The notes under the pieces: generated by a model
Databases searched by the model: none
What the model was told of the DNA's origin: nothing
Seen by the model: only the letters and a program-made list of their open reading frames with translations
Shown here: positions 17,992-25,797 of the stretch, one piece after another
Position numbering within the stretch: the first letter of the stretch is position 1
Layout: every line of letters starts with the position of its first letter
Translations under genes and position numbers: made by a program
Origin: Idiomarina aquatica
GTDB lineage: Bacteria; Pseudomonadota; Gammaproteobacteria; Enterobacterales; Alteromonadaceae
Assembly: GCF_003987185.1 (NCBI RefSeq)
Contig: NZ_PIPS01000001.1
Coordinates: forward strand, 868,001-932,000
DNA: 64,000 bases
Direction of reading: 5' to 3'

Positions 17992-18321
17992 TTAACCGCC
18001 CGTTGTCGTTGTTGTGGTGGTTGTCGTCGTTGTTGTTGGCGGCGGCGGTGGCGGAGGCGGCGGAACGATATCATCATCGTCGTTTGCCTCAGCGATTGCT
18101 GCTGCCGCTACCGCTGCTGCCGCTACACCTGCAGCGATTGCACCGGCGCTGATGCCACCAGCGGCTGCTGCACTGGCACTAGCACCGGCTGCGCTACCAG
18201 AAGCACCGCCTCCGGCTGTACCAGCACCACCTTCTTCCTGTGGTAATGGCAATGGTTCTGCCATTACAGGAGAGGCAGCCAGCATGGTTGCTGCGATTGC
18301 AGCTGCTAACTTCTTCATCAT
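17992..18321 (-). CDS. yjbE: YjbE/GfcA-like small secreted protein
   Basis: The 109-residue protein has a signal peptide (MMKKLAAAIAATMLAASPVMA) followed by an Ala/Gly/Ser-rich hydrophobic stretch, an acidic DDDD, then nine Pro and twelve Thr residues in a row and a terminal GG. Size, composition and position at the head of yjbFGH match YjbE/GfcA, whose role is unknown but which is needed for exopolysaccharide. The Pro/Thr run is encoded by a triplet microsatellite that can change length without frameshift. The Thr run could be a glycosylation site. The ATG at 18321 has GAGG eight bases upstream. Confidence 0.85.
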   Translation of the reverse strand: MMKKLAAAIAATMLAASPVMAEPLPLPQEEGGAGTAGGGASGSAAGASASAAAAGGISAGAIAAGVAAAAVAAAAIAEANDDDDIVPPPPPPPPPTTTTTTTTTTTTGG

Positions 18322-18349
18322 GTAAAACACCTCAATATGTGTTTGTTAT

Positions 18350-18388
18350 CGATTGGCCAATCAAACCACACACCTGTGGTTGATTACC
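18350..18388. promoter_or_regulatory. Dyad symmetries upstream of yjbE
   Basis: Two dyads lie upstream of yjbE: a perfect 12-bp palindrome GATTGGCCAATC at about 18350-18361, and a near-perfect AATCAAACCACA/TGTGGTTGATT pair with a four-base loop at about 18358-18386. They could bind a regulator of the capsule operon or form a leader hairpin. No clear -10/-35 pair is visible beside them. Confidence 0.4.
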
Positions 18389-18402
18389 TACAAACGTAGC
18401 GC

Positions 18403-19080
18403 GAAGCGGCCTGTTTTGCAAGCGGTTTTTTGGCTTCGCTTCGCTCCGCGGTTTGGGGCCTTCGGCCGGGATGGGCTTCGCTTCGCTCCGCGGTTTGGGG
18501 CCTTCGGCCGGGATGGGCTCGCTTCGCTCGCGGTTTAGGGCCTTCGGCCGGGGTGGGCTCGCTTCGCTCGCGGTTTGGGGCCTTCGGCCGGGATGGGCTT
18601 CGCTTCGCTCGCGGTTTGGGGCCTTCGGCCGGGGTGGGCTTCGCTTCGCTCGCGGTTTGGGGCCTTCGGCCGGAGTGGGCTCGCTTCGCTCGCGGGATAG
18701 GGCTGCGCCGGCTTGGGGTTTTATCGTTATCCCGCGAGCGAAGCGAGCCTAAACCGCGCGAAGCGCCTAAACCAGCCGTAGGCTCTATCCCGCGAGCGAA
18801 GCGAGCCTAAACCGCGCGAAGCGCCTAAACCAGCCGTAGGCTCTATCCCGCGAGCGAAGCGAGTCCAAACCGCGCGAAGCGCCTAAACCAGCCGTAGGCT
18901 CTATCCCGCGAGCGAAGCGAGCCCAAACCGCGCAAAGCGCCTAAACCAGCCGTAGGCTCTATCCCGCGAGCGAAGCGAGCCTAAACCGCGCGAAGCGCCT
19001 AAACCAGCCGTAGGCTCTATCCCGCGAGCGAAGCGAGCCTAAACCGCGCAAAGCGCCTAAACCAGCCGTAGGCTCGGAGA
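18403..19080. repeat. Family A palindromic array, two-armed
   Basis: The left arm (about 18403-18700) carries about seven tandem units of roughly 42 bp built from CGCTTCGCTCGCGGTTTGGG and GCCTTCGGCCGGGATGGG. A pivot (GGGCTGCGCCGGCTTGGGG...TATCCCGCGAGC, 18700-18742) follows. The right arm is inverted: six units of exactly 58 bp from 18725 to about 19075, each with CCGCGAGCGAAGCGAGCC, AAACCGCGCGAAGCGCC and AACCAGCCGTAGGCTC. The array fills the divergent gap between yjbE and the metalloprotease gene. Open frames within it are artefacts of the repeat. Confidence 0.95.
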
Positions 19081-19149
19081 CAGTTGTTGTCGGTTGTATA
19101 AAATGTTTAAATCGTGTTAACAACTCAACATCTCATTTGGTACCTTTGT

Positions 19150-22089
19150 ATGACATTAAAACCTCTTGCGCTTGCCGCGTTGCTGGCATTGCCTGCGGCA
19201 GCTGAAACCCAGTACCCCGATGTTCATTCGATGATGACTCAGGGTAATTTGATTGTCGGTTCTACTCTGAACGTTGCCGGTCAAACGCTTAAAATTGCGG
19301 ACAGCAGTCTGCCCGAGCGTGGCTTTCTGGTTCTGGAGACACTACGCCAGGTAAATGGTAAAAACGCCTACCGCGGTTTTGTCCAACAGGGGCCGGATGT
19401 CACTCTGACGGTGTTGCAACATGCCGATGGTTCCATTACGAAGATTTATCAGTCCGACAACGGTTCCGAAATAAAGACAGTGAATGGGGTACGGAAAGAG
19501 CCGCTGCAACCTTCTGTGGATGTTGATTCGACCGCTCGTGCCGAAGGCACAAGGTACGAAGGCGTAGCTCGTGCCTCCGGCACGAGTCCCCAACCTCAAT
19601 TATCCCCCGCTCCGATCGACGACGGGCTTAACCGCGTTGACACATTGGTGTTGTTTGATCCGCGGCTGCCGGCACGGGTTAATATGATTGGCCGTCAGTT
19701 CGAAACCGATTTGCAGGGGGCGATGAATCTCACCCAGACCATTTTCAGTAACTCTGAGTTGCCGTTTGAGCACAATCTGGCCGCAACTCACGCGATCAAC
19801 CTGCCAAGCACCACCGACCGCTACATTAACTCGCCGACCGAGGATATCCTTGATGAACTGGTCGCCAGTGGCGAAGTGCAACGGCTTAAAGACATCTACG
19901 ACGCTGACGTTGTGCATTACATCGGCATCACCGACCAGGTGTGTGGACAGGCATTTGTTGCCAATGATATCGATTTGAATAACGAATTTAACTCGACCTC
20001 GCTGGATTTTCAGGTGGCTTACACCAACTACGGCTGTTTGGGGAACAGTACCTTTGCGCACGAGCTCGGCCACAACTTAGGTCTGTACCACGACCGTTAC
20101 ACCCTGGCCAACAACGAAGACGGTGCCGGCGAGTCGTTTGATAATCATATCCCTTACGGTTACATCGAGCCCGAAGGCCAGTTTTACACCACCATGGCGT
20201 ATCAAAGCAGTTGCACCGACGTGTTTGCCACCGCTGAATGTGAGTCTGCGCCGATTTATTCCAACCCGGATGTGGTCATCGACGGTGAATCGGCCGGCGC
20301 CCCGGCCGAAGTCACCGAATCCGCCGACGCCAGCCGTGGTTTAGCGCTGACGCTACCTTGGGCCGTGGCCTACTCGAGCCTTCAGGATTATACCGGTATG
20401 AGCCTGACCCCCGCCGGCGACGGTGGCGGGGTGTTAAGTTTTGCCACCAACGACAACCTTGATTACGTGCTGCTTGACCGCTCCTGTAATGACAACCGCT
20501 TTTTCACCGCCGCGCAAATTGCCGACGGCACCGATGCCAGTAGCGGTGTTGCCAGCGGTTCGTTAAGTGACAGCTCAACGCTGCGCGCCTGTGTGCTGGA
20601 AGCGACGGACGCCGCCAATTCCGGTTATCGGCCGGTGGCTGAATACCAGGCTAATATTGATCAAAGTGGTTCTCAGCCTGCCTACCTGCTGGTGCAGAAT
20701 AACAGCCTGTGGGTGTACGACAGTAGTCTGGCGCAAACCATCGACTTTATTGTATCGGACGATACGGTAGCTAACAGCGACATCGCACTGGCGTTGTTTA
20801 ACGACGCAGCAGGCGGCCGTCCGGCACTGGCCGATGGCATCGCGCAGGCACAACAGTGGTTTGATGTGAGTATCAGTGGTAGCGGTAGCGAGCGTACGGC
20901 GACGCTGAATTTTATTAAATCCCCGGCAGAAATCGCGCTGGAACTGGCGGCTGACGACCAGCGTAACCCCTTCCATTTACCCTTGGCGCTGGTCGACACC
21001 CGTTACAATGAATACGCCGTAGCGTCCGTTGTTTGGGTGACCGATGACCCAGAACAACCAGGCAAAGGCCTGCCTTATGGCTTTTTCGAAGACGGTGAAT
21101 TTTTGCTGGACGAACAACCCTACGAAATTTCAGCCTTGCTGAATAACCTTCCGGCGGATGCGACGGTAACGGTTGAGCAGGCCGGCGATATTACTTTACC
21201 GAATTTTTCATACACGGTGACCGAAGGTGATACGGCCAATCAACGTGTTATTGAGGTACAAGGTGACCCGGTTAATATTGACGCGAACGGCACCTGGCAG
21301 CTGATTGCTCGTTGGGGTGACCGCGCCGACCAGCGTGTTACCTTAAACTTGAGCGGCTACGCCGAAGATGGCAACCGTGTTGAAGACGTGCAAGTGTTGT
21401 CGGAGTTGGTTGAAGGGGTTGATATCCTGCTGGAAGTTACCCTCGCCGATCTTGAGGATAACTCATTCTGGGACACCTTGGAGATCCGTCGTTTAGTCCC
21501 CGGAGCCGAAGACGTTGTTTACGATACGCCCGAGTCACAGGACGGCAACCGGTTTGTGTTTAACTTGGGGCAACTGGATGCCGATGACTACGAGTTTCAG
21601 ATAGCGCTGGACTATGTTGATGGTGGCCAGATTGTCTATTCTTTGGATCTAACCGTCGCTGAGGGCGATGGTGGCGGCGGTAGCGTCAACCAGGCACCAA
21701 CGGTTTCAGTCAGTGCCGACAGCTCGACTGTCGAGGTTGGGGACAGCTTGGTAATAAGTGCTTCGGCTTCCGACCCCGACGGTGACGAATTGACGTACTC
21801 CTGGGAGCAGGTTTCCGGTAACGACTTGACCTTATCCGGCACGGATACTGATGAGTTGACCGTAACCGCCAATGAAGAGGGCTCGTACACCGTAGAAGTG
21901 ACTGTTACCGACCCATCCGGCGCCAGCGATACGGCATCGTTTGAGTTTAGTGCAGAAGCCGCAGCGGTCGAGCCACCACCGGTCACCGAACCGGACAACG
22001 GCGGCTCCAGCGGCGGCAGCAGCGGCTGGCTGGTTATTTTGCTGGCGTTGTTAGGCTCGCTTCGCTCGCGATTTAGAGCCTTCGGCTGA
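19150..22089 (+). CDS. Secreted zinc metalloprotease (reprolysin-like) with PKD domain and GlyGly-CTERM-type tail
   Basis: The 979-residue protein is exported (MTLKPLALAALLALPAAAETQ). It carries a metzincin site, HELGHNLGLYHD, with zinc ligands at about His304, His308 and His314 and the Met-turn in YTTMAYQ, as in M12B/reprolysin-like peptidases. A PKD-type domain follows near residues 855-950 (SASASDPDGDELTYSW). The end, [25 protein letters not shown], is a GlyGly-CTERM-type signal: Gly/Ser linker, one membrane helix, basic tail. Such tails are processed by rhombosortase in other proteobacteria. The basic tail is encoded by the first unit of the adjoining repeat array. Two family B hairpins (19533-19586) are also in frame and encode ARAEGT and VARASGTS. 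The start ATG lacks a good ribosome site; a GTG at 19114 is less likely because it would spoil the signal peptide. Confidence 0.85.
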   Translation: MTLKPLALAALLALPAAAETQYPDVHSMMTQGNLIVGSTLNVAGQTLKIADSSLPERGFLVLETLRQVNGKNAYRGFVQQGPDVTLTVLQHADGSITKIYQSDNGSEIKTVNGVRKEPLQPSVDVDSTARAEGTRYEGVARASGTSPQPQLSPAPIDDGLNRVDTLVLFDPRLPARVNMIGRQFETDLQGAMNLTQTIFSNSELPFEHNLAATHAINLPSTTDRYINSPTEDILDELVASGEVQRLKDIYDADVVHYIGITDQVCGQAFVANDIDLNNEFNSTSLDFQVAYTNYGCLGNSTFAHELGHNLGLYHDRYTLANNEDGAGESFDNHIPYGYIEPEGQFYTTMAYQSSCTDVFATAECESAPIYSNPDVVIDGESAGAPAEVTESADASRGLALTLPWAVAYSSLQDYTGMSLTPAGDGGGVLSFATNDNLDYVLLDRSCNDNRFFTAAQIADGTDASSGVASGSLSDSSTLRACVLEATDAANSGYRPVAEYQANIDQSGSQPAYLLVQNNSLWVYDSSLAQTIDFIVSDDTVANSDIALALFNDAAGGRPALADGIAQAQQWFDVSISGSGSERTATLNFIKSPAEIALELAADDQRNPFHLPLALVDTRYNEYAVASVVWVTDDPEQPGKGLPYGFFEDGEFLLDEQPYEISALLNNLPADATVTVEQAGDITLPNFSYTVTEGDTANQRVIEVQGDPVNIDANGTWQLIARWGDRADQRVTLNLSGYAEDGNRVEDVQVLSELVEGVDILLEVTLADLEDNSFWDTLEIRRLVPGAEDVVYDTPESQDGNRFVFNLGQLDADDYEFQIALDYVDGGQIVYSLDLTVAEGDGGGGSVNQAPTVSVSADSSTVEVGDSLVISASASDPDGDELTYSWEQVSGNDLTLSGTDTDELTVTANEEGSYTVEVTVTDPSGASDTASFEFSAEAAAVEPPPVTEPDNGGSSGGSSGWLVILLALLGSLRSRFRAFG
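19533..19586. repeat. Two in-frame family B hairpins inside the metalloprotease
   Basis: GCTCGTGCCGAAGGCACAAG (19534 on) and GTAGCTCGTGCC...GGCACGAG (19564-19586) lie 10-15 bases apart in the reading frame, between the propeptide-like region and the protease domain. The second is the same sequence that encodes VARASGTS in the capsule coiled-coil proteins. Confidence 0.8.
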
Positions 22090-22665
22090 TCTAGGCTCGC
22101 TTCGCTCGCGGGATAGAGCCTTCGGCTGACCTAGGCTCGCTTTGCTCGCGGGATAGAGCCTTCGGCTGACCTAGGCTCGCTTTGCTCGCGGGATAGAGCC
22201 TTCGGCTGGCCTAGGCTCGCTTCGCTCGCGGGATAGAGCCTTCGGCTGACCTAGGCTCGCTTCGCTCGCGGGATAGAGCCTTCGACTGACCTAGGCTCGC
22301 TTCGCTCGCGGGATAGAGCCTTCGGCTGACCTAGGCTCGCTTCGCTCGCGGGATAGAGCCTTCGGCTGGCCTAGGCTCGCTTCGCTCGCGGGGTAGAGCC
22401 TTCGGCTGACCTAGGCTCGCTTCGCTCGCGGGGTAGAGCCTTCGGCTGATCTAGGCTCGCTTCGCTCGCGGGATAGAGCCTTCGGCTGGCCTAGGCTCGC
22501 TTCGCTCGCGGGATAAAGATCAAACCCTAAACCGGCGCAGCCCGATCCCGCGGAGCGAAGCGAGCCCATCCCGGCCGAAGGCCCTAAACCGGCGCAGCCC
22601 TAAACCGCGGAGCGAAGCGGAGCCTATTCCGGCCGAGGGCCTTAAGCCGGCAGGCCTGAAAAACC
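22050..22665. repeat. Family A array: twelve 40-bp tandem units, pivot, inverted arm
   Basis: From about 22050 to 22515 a 40-bp unit (CTAGGCTCGCTTCGCTCGCG then GGATAGAGCCTTCGGCTGA) repeats about twelve times with only a few substitutions. The pivot GGATAAAGATCAAACCC plus CCGGCGCAGCCC follows at 22510-22555, and then inverted units run to about 22665. The first unit forms the end of the metalloprotease gene. About 100 bp without visible features separates the array from the next gene's ribosome site. Confidence 0.95.
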
Positions 22666-22763
22666 GACAATATCTTACAATTCTTGCAGTTGCTGTCAGC
22701 TGGCAAACTCGTTAAGCATGTATCATCTTTGAAGCTTCTTTTTCAATACCTGTAGGAGGCTTC

Positions 22764-23546
22764 GTGCTTTATAACCGCGCCAAACTCATCTCACTATCTG
22801 TTTTCATCACTCTATCCCTATCCGGCTGTGTCAGCACCACCCCAAAGCTCGGTGGTAGCGGTGGCATGACCACCAGTGGCGGCGCCGGCGGCGCATCCGC
22901 CAGCGGCGCTAATTCAGAACTTGAGCGCTGCGATGCACCACTGGGTACACTGTCGGTATTTGAGGATACCGAGGACAATTGGTGGCGGGACTATCAAAGC
23001 CGTTACCCCAAGCTCGGCTCTACCCTGCCTGTGATTCGACTCATGATCCAGCAATCTAATTGTTTTGTGATTGTCGAACGCGGAAAAGCAATGGCCGCCA
23101 TGCGCGCCGAAAGAGCATTGATGGACAGCGGCGAGTTGCGCGCCGGCAGTAACTTCGGCAAAGGCCAGTTGGTATCCGCCGACTATACCGTCACCCCGTC
23201 AATTCAGTTTTCTGAAAAAGGCACACAAAAGGCAGGCGCCCTGCTCGGTGGCTGGGTAGGTTTAGTCGCCGGGGGACTTTCGGCTAATGAAGCATCAACC
23301 ACGCTAATGCTGATTGATAACCGCTCCGGTGTACAGGTTTCAGCCGCGACCGGCAACGCCAAGAACTATGATTTCGGTGGCTTCGCTGGATTCTGGGGGC
23401 TGGGATTAGGTGCCGGCGGTTACACGGATACCCCAGAAGGAAAAGTGATTTCCGCCGCGTTCCTGGATTCCTACAACAATATGGTTCGCGCACTGCGCAA
23501 TTACAAATCTCAGGAAATCGCAGGGCCAAGACTTTCGGCGGGATAG
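22764..23546 (+). CDS. CsgG-like lipoprotein
   Basis: The 260-residue protein has a lipoprotein signal (lipobox LSGC, Cys about residue 22), a Gly/Ser-rich linker, then a CsgG-like core: LGTLSVFEDTEDNWW, LPVIRLMIQQSNCFVIVERGKAMAAMRAER, QLVSADYTVTPSIQFSEKG and the glycine-rich GALLGGWVGLVAGG. The CsgG family forms outer-membrane channels or periplasm-facing assemblies; this is a shorter curli-independent relative. The GTG start has AGGAGG five bases upstream. The TAG stop lies in the first unit of the next repeat array, and the final residues (SAG) are repeat-encoded. It stands alone in its operon. Confidence 0.8.
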   Translation: MLYNRAKLISLSVFITLSLSGCVSTTPKLGGSGGMTTSGGAGGASASGANSELERCDAPLGTLSVFEDTEDNWWRDYQSRYPKLGSTLPVIRLMIQQSNCFVIVERGKAMAAMRAERALMDSGELRAGSNFGKGQLVSADYTVTPSIQFSEKGTQKAGALLGGWVGLVAGGLSANEASTTLMLIDNRSGVQVSAATGNAKNYDFGGFAGFWGLGLGAGGYTDTPEGKVISAAFLDSYNNMVRALRNYKSQEIAGPRLSAG

Positions 23547-23812
23547 GCTCGCTTCGCTCTGCGATTTAGGGCCTTCGGCCGGGATGGGCGCTTCGCGCGG
23601 TTTAGGCTCGCTTCGCTCGCGGGATAAAGATCAAACCCTAAACCGGCGTAGCCCTATCCCGCGGAGCGAAGAGGAGCCTATCCCGGCCGCAGGCCCTAAA
23701 CCGCGGAGCGAAGCGAAGCCTATCCCGGCCGCAGGCCCTAAACCGCGGAGCGAAGCGAAGCCTATCCCGGCCGCAGGCCAAAAACCGCGCGAAGCGAAGC
23801 CGGGAGAGCCGG
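23540..23812. repeat. Family A array between convergent genes
   Basis: A short left arm begins in the stop codon of the CsgG-like gene (GCGGGATAGGCTCGC), the pivot GATAAAGATCAAACCC lies at about 23620-23650, and the inverted arm of about four units (CCCTAAACCGCGGAGCGAAG) runs to 23812. It sits between two convergent genes and could act as a bidirectional terminator. Confidence 0.92.
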
Positions 23813-23818
23813 GAGTGT

Positions 23819-24319
23819 TTAGAATTTGTAGGTTATACCGACGCGGAACTCGTTGTCGATGTCATCAAAGTTGCCACGGAAACCGACATCGGCGGCAAAG
23901 TTCTGGTCAAAGTTATAACGCACCGATGCCCCTACTGAAGCATAGCCATCGAGCGCAGTATCGTAACTGGCATCAAACATGGCACTGGCCTGGGTACTCA
24001 ATGGTAGTTCGGTACCAATACCTGCGTATGCACCGGTGTCGTCGCTGCGACCAAAATCATAATGGCTTACACCGCCACGGATAAATACCGGTGAATTCGT
24101 GATCAAATACTGACCACCTGCACGAAGACCGACATCGCCGAGATCAAAAGCTTCTGCTTCAACGACCCAATTGCGATCCAGCTGACGCGACGCCTTAATA
24201 AAAAAGTCTGAATCACCAAAGTCATTGTAACCACCGCTCACATAAGTGCGGTCTTGAGCTTCTGCTGTCGCCGCGATGCTTACGGCCAAAATTGCGGTTA
24301 ATCCGATTAACTTTTTCAT
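23819..24319 (-). CDS. Small outer-membrane beta-barrel protein
   Basis: The 166-residue protein has a signal peptide (MKKLIGLTAILAVSIAATAEAQ) and a mature part of alternating strands with acidic turns: RTYVSGGYNDFGDSDFFIKAS, VEAEAFDLGDVGLRAGGQYL, VRYNFDQNFAADVGF, ending GITYKF. The terminal Phe and the preceding strand are the signature recognised by the BAM machinery, and about eight strands fit a small barrel of the OmpA/OmpW or opacity type. The ATG at 24319 has GGAGG seven bases upstream. Function is unknown; it lies between two arrays and shows no operon partner. Confidence 0.75.
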   Translation of the reverse strand: MKKLIGLTAILAVSIAATAEAQDRTYVSGGYNDFGDSDFFIKASRQLDRNWVVEAEAFDLGDVGLRAGGQYLITNSPVFIRGGVSHYDFGRSDDTGAYAGIGTELPLSTQASAMFDASYDTALDGYASVGASVRYNFDQNFAADVGFRGNFDDIDNEFRVGITYKF

Positions 24320-24404
24320 GTTACTGCCTCCTGTGAAATACGTGATCTCAGTATGGCACTTTGGCTGAATTCGGCTAGGGTTGGGGGCGTAAAGGTTTTG
24401 CAAA

Positions 24405-24735
24405 ACTTTGGGCTCGCTTCGCTCGCGGGCTAGAGCCTTCGGCTGTTCTGGGCGCTTCGCGCGGTTTGGGCTTCGCGGCTTAGGCTCGCTTCGCTCGCGG
24501 GCTAGATCCTTCGGCTGATCTGGGCGCTTCGCGCGGTTTAGGCTTCGCGGGGTAGGCTCGCTTCGCTCGCGGGATCAAGATAAAACCCCAAACCGGCGCA
24601 GCCCTATCCCGCGGAGCGAAGCGACGCCTACCCCAGCCGAAGGCTCTAAACCGCGAGCGAAGCGAAGCCCACCCCAGCCGAAGGCTCTAAACCGCGGAGC
24701 GAAGCGGAGCCTATCCCGGCCGAAGGCTGGAAATC
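24405..24735. repeat. Family A array before four-helix-bundle gene
   Basis: Left-arm units (GGGCTCGCTTCGCTCGCGGG, TAGAGCCTTCGGCTG, GGGCGCTTCGCGCGGTTT) run to about 24565, the pivot GATCAAGATAAAACCCC at 24568-24612, and three inverted units to about 24735. The array fills the divergent gap between the barrel protein gene and the four-helix-bundle gene; a clean ribosome-binding site follows it. Confidence 0.93.
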
Positions 24736-24749
24736 ATAGGGAGAATGTT

Positions 24750-25094
24750 ATGGATTACAGGAAGTTGAAAGTTTGGGAGTTATCGTTGTCGAGTTGTTTT
24801 CTTGTGCTGGAGCAGGCGGAAAGTTGCCGGGTGTTTGTTTTTAATGACCAAATTATTCGTTCGTCGCTCTCGGTGCCAAGCAATATTGCAGAGGGAATGG
24901 TGCGACCAACTGCAAAGCAGCAATTGCAATTTCTGAATTATGCGCGGGCTTCTAATGCGGAAATGGAAACTCAGATTTTAGTGGCTCAACATGGACACTA
25001 TTTTTCGGCTGATGCCTGCAGTACGCTATTGCAGAACTGTACTAGGGTTGGGGTCATGCTGTTTAGGTTGATGCAAAAAATCGAGAGTCGTTAG
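24750..25094 (+). CDS. Four-helix-bundle protein, S23/Avd-like
   Basis: The 114-residue protein belongs to the four-helix-bundle family (TIGR02436) first described as the protein of 23S rRNA intervening sequences. Conserved marks are YRKLKVWELS at the front, IIRSSLSVPSNIAEGM in the middle, FLNYARASNAEMETQILVAQ, and a C-terminal helix. The family is related to Avd, the accessory protein of diversity-generating retroelements that binds RNA. Here it is a lone gene, framed on both sides by complete family A arrays, with GGGAG seven bases ahead of its ATG. Its TAG stop starts the next array. No reverse transcriptase is present, and it is not inside an rRNA gene. Confidence 0.9.
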   Translation: MDYRKLKVWELSLSSCFLVLEQAESCRVFVFNDQIIRSSLSVPSNIAEGMVRPTAKQQLQFLNYARASNAEMETQILVAQHGHYFSADACSTLLQNCTRVGVMLFRLMQKIESR

Positions 25095-25797
25095 AGCCTG
25101 CGGCTGATCTGGGCGCTTCGCGCGGTTTGGGCTCGCTTCGCTCGCGGTCTAGGGCCTTCGGCCGGGATAGGCTTTCGGCGGTTTAGGCTCGCTTCGCTCG
25201 CGGATTAAAGATAAAACCCCAAACCGGCGCAGCCCTATCCCGCGTAGCGAAGCGAAGCCTACCCCAGCCGAAGGCTCTAAACCGCGGAGCGGAGCGAAGC
25301 CTACCCCAGCCGAAGGCCCTAAACCGCGAGCGAAGCGAGCCTACCCCGGCCGAAGGCCCTAAACCGCGGAGCGAAGCGAAGCCTACCCCGGCCGAAAGCC
25401 CTAAACCGCGGAGCGAAGCGGAGCCTATCCCGGCCGAAGGCCCTAAACCGCGAGCGAAGCGAAGCCTACCCCGGCCAAAGCCCCTAAACCGCGAGCGAAG
25501 CGAGCCTACCCCGGCCGAAGGCCCTAAACCGCGAGCGGAGCGAAGCCCACCCCGGCCGAAAGCCCTAAACCGCTAGCGAAGCGAAGCCTACCACGGCCGA
25601 AAGCCCTAAACCGCTAGCGAAGCGAAGCCTACCCCGGCCAAAGGCTCTAAACCGCGGAGCGGAGCGAAGCCTACCCCGGCCAAAGGCCCTAAACCGCGGA
25701 GCGAAGCGAGCCTACCCCGGCCGAAGGCTCTAAACCGCGGAGCGAAGCGAAGCCTACCCCGGCCGAAGGCCCTAAACCGCGAGCGAAGCGAAGCCAA
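25092..25797. repeat. Longest family A array, 0.7 kb
   Basis: A short left arm begins in the TAG stop of the four-helix gene (TAGAGCCTGCGGCTG), the pivot GATTAAAGATAAAACCCC lies at 25198-25242, then about 13 inverted units of 40-43 bp (CCCTAAACCGCGAGCGAAGCG, CCTACCCCGGCCGAAGG) run to the end of the DUF5666-type gene. Units differ at single bases with paired changes in the stems. It sits between convergent genes. Confidence 0.95.

Noticed and set aside
18322-18420. RfaH ops element ahead of the capsule operon
   Set aside because: I found no GGCGGTAGC-like sequence on the minus strand between yjbE and the array; it may lie further inside the operon or be diverged.
18430-18810. Long open frames through the repeat arrays (also 23584-24084 and 31781-32167)
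   Set aside because: They only translate repeat units into R/S/G/A-rich strings, lack ribosome-binding sites and have no conserved domain.
22050-22515. CRISPR-like array with 40-bp period
   Set aside because: Units are contiguous and near-identical with no variable spacers, and no cas genes are present.
24750-25094. Diversity-generating retroelement, because the protein resembles Avd
   Set aside because: No reverse transcriptase, template repeat or variable repeat is present in the window.
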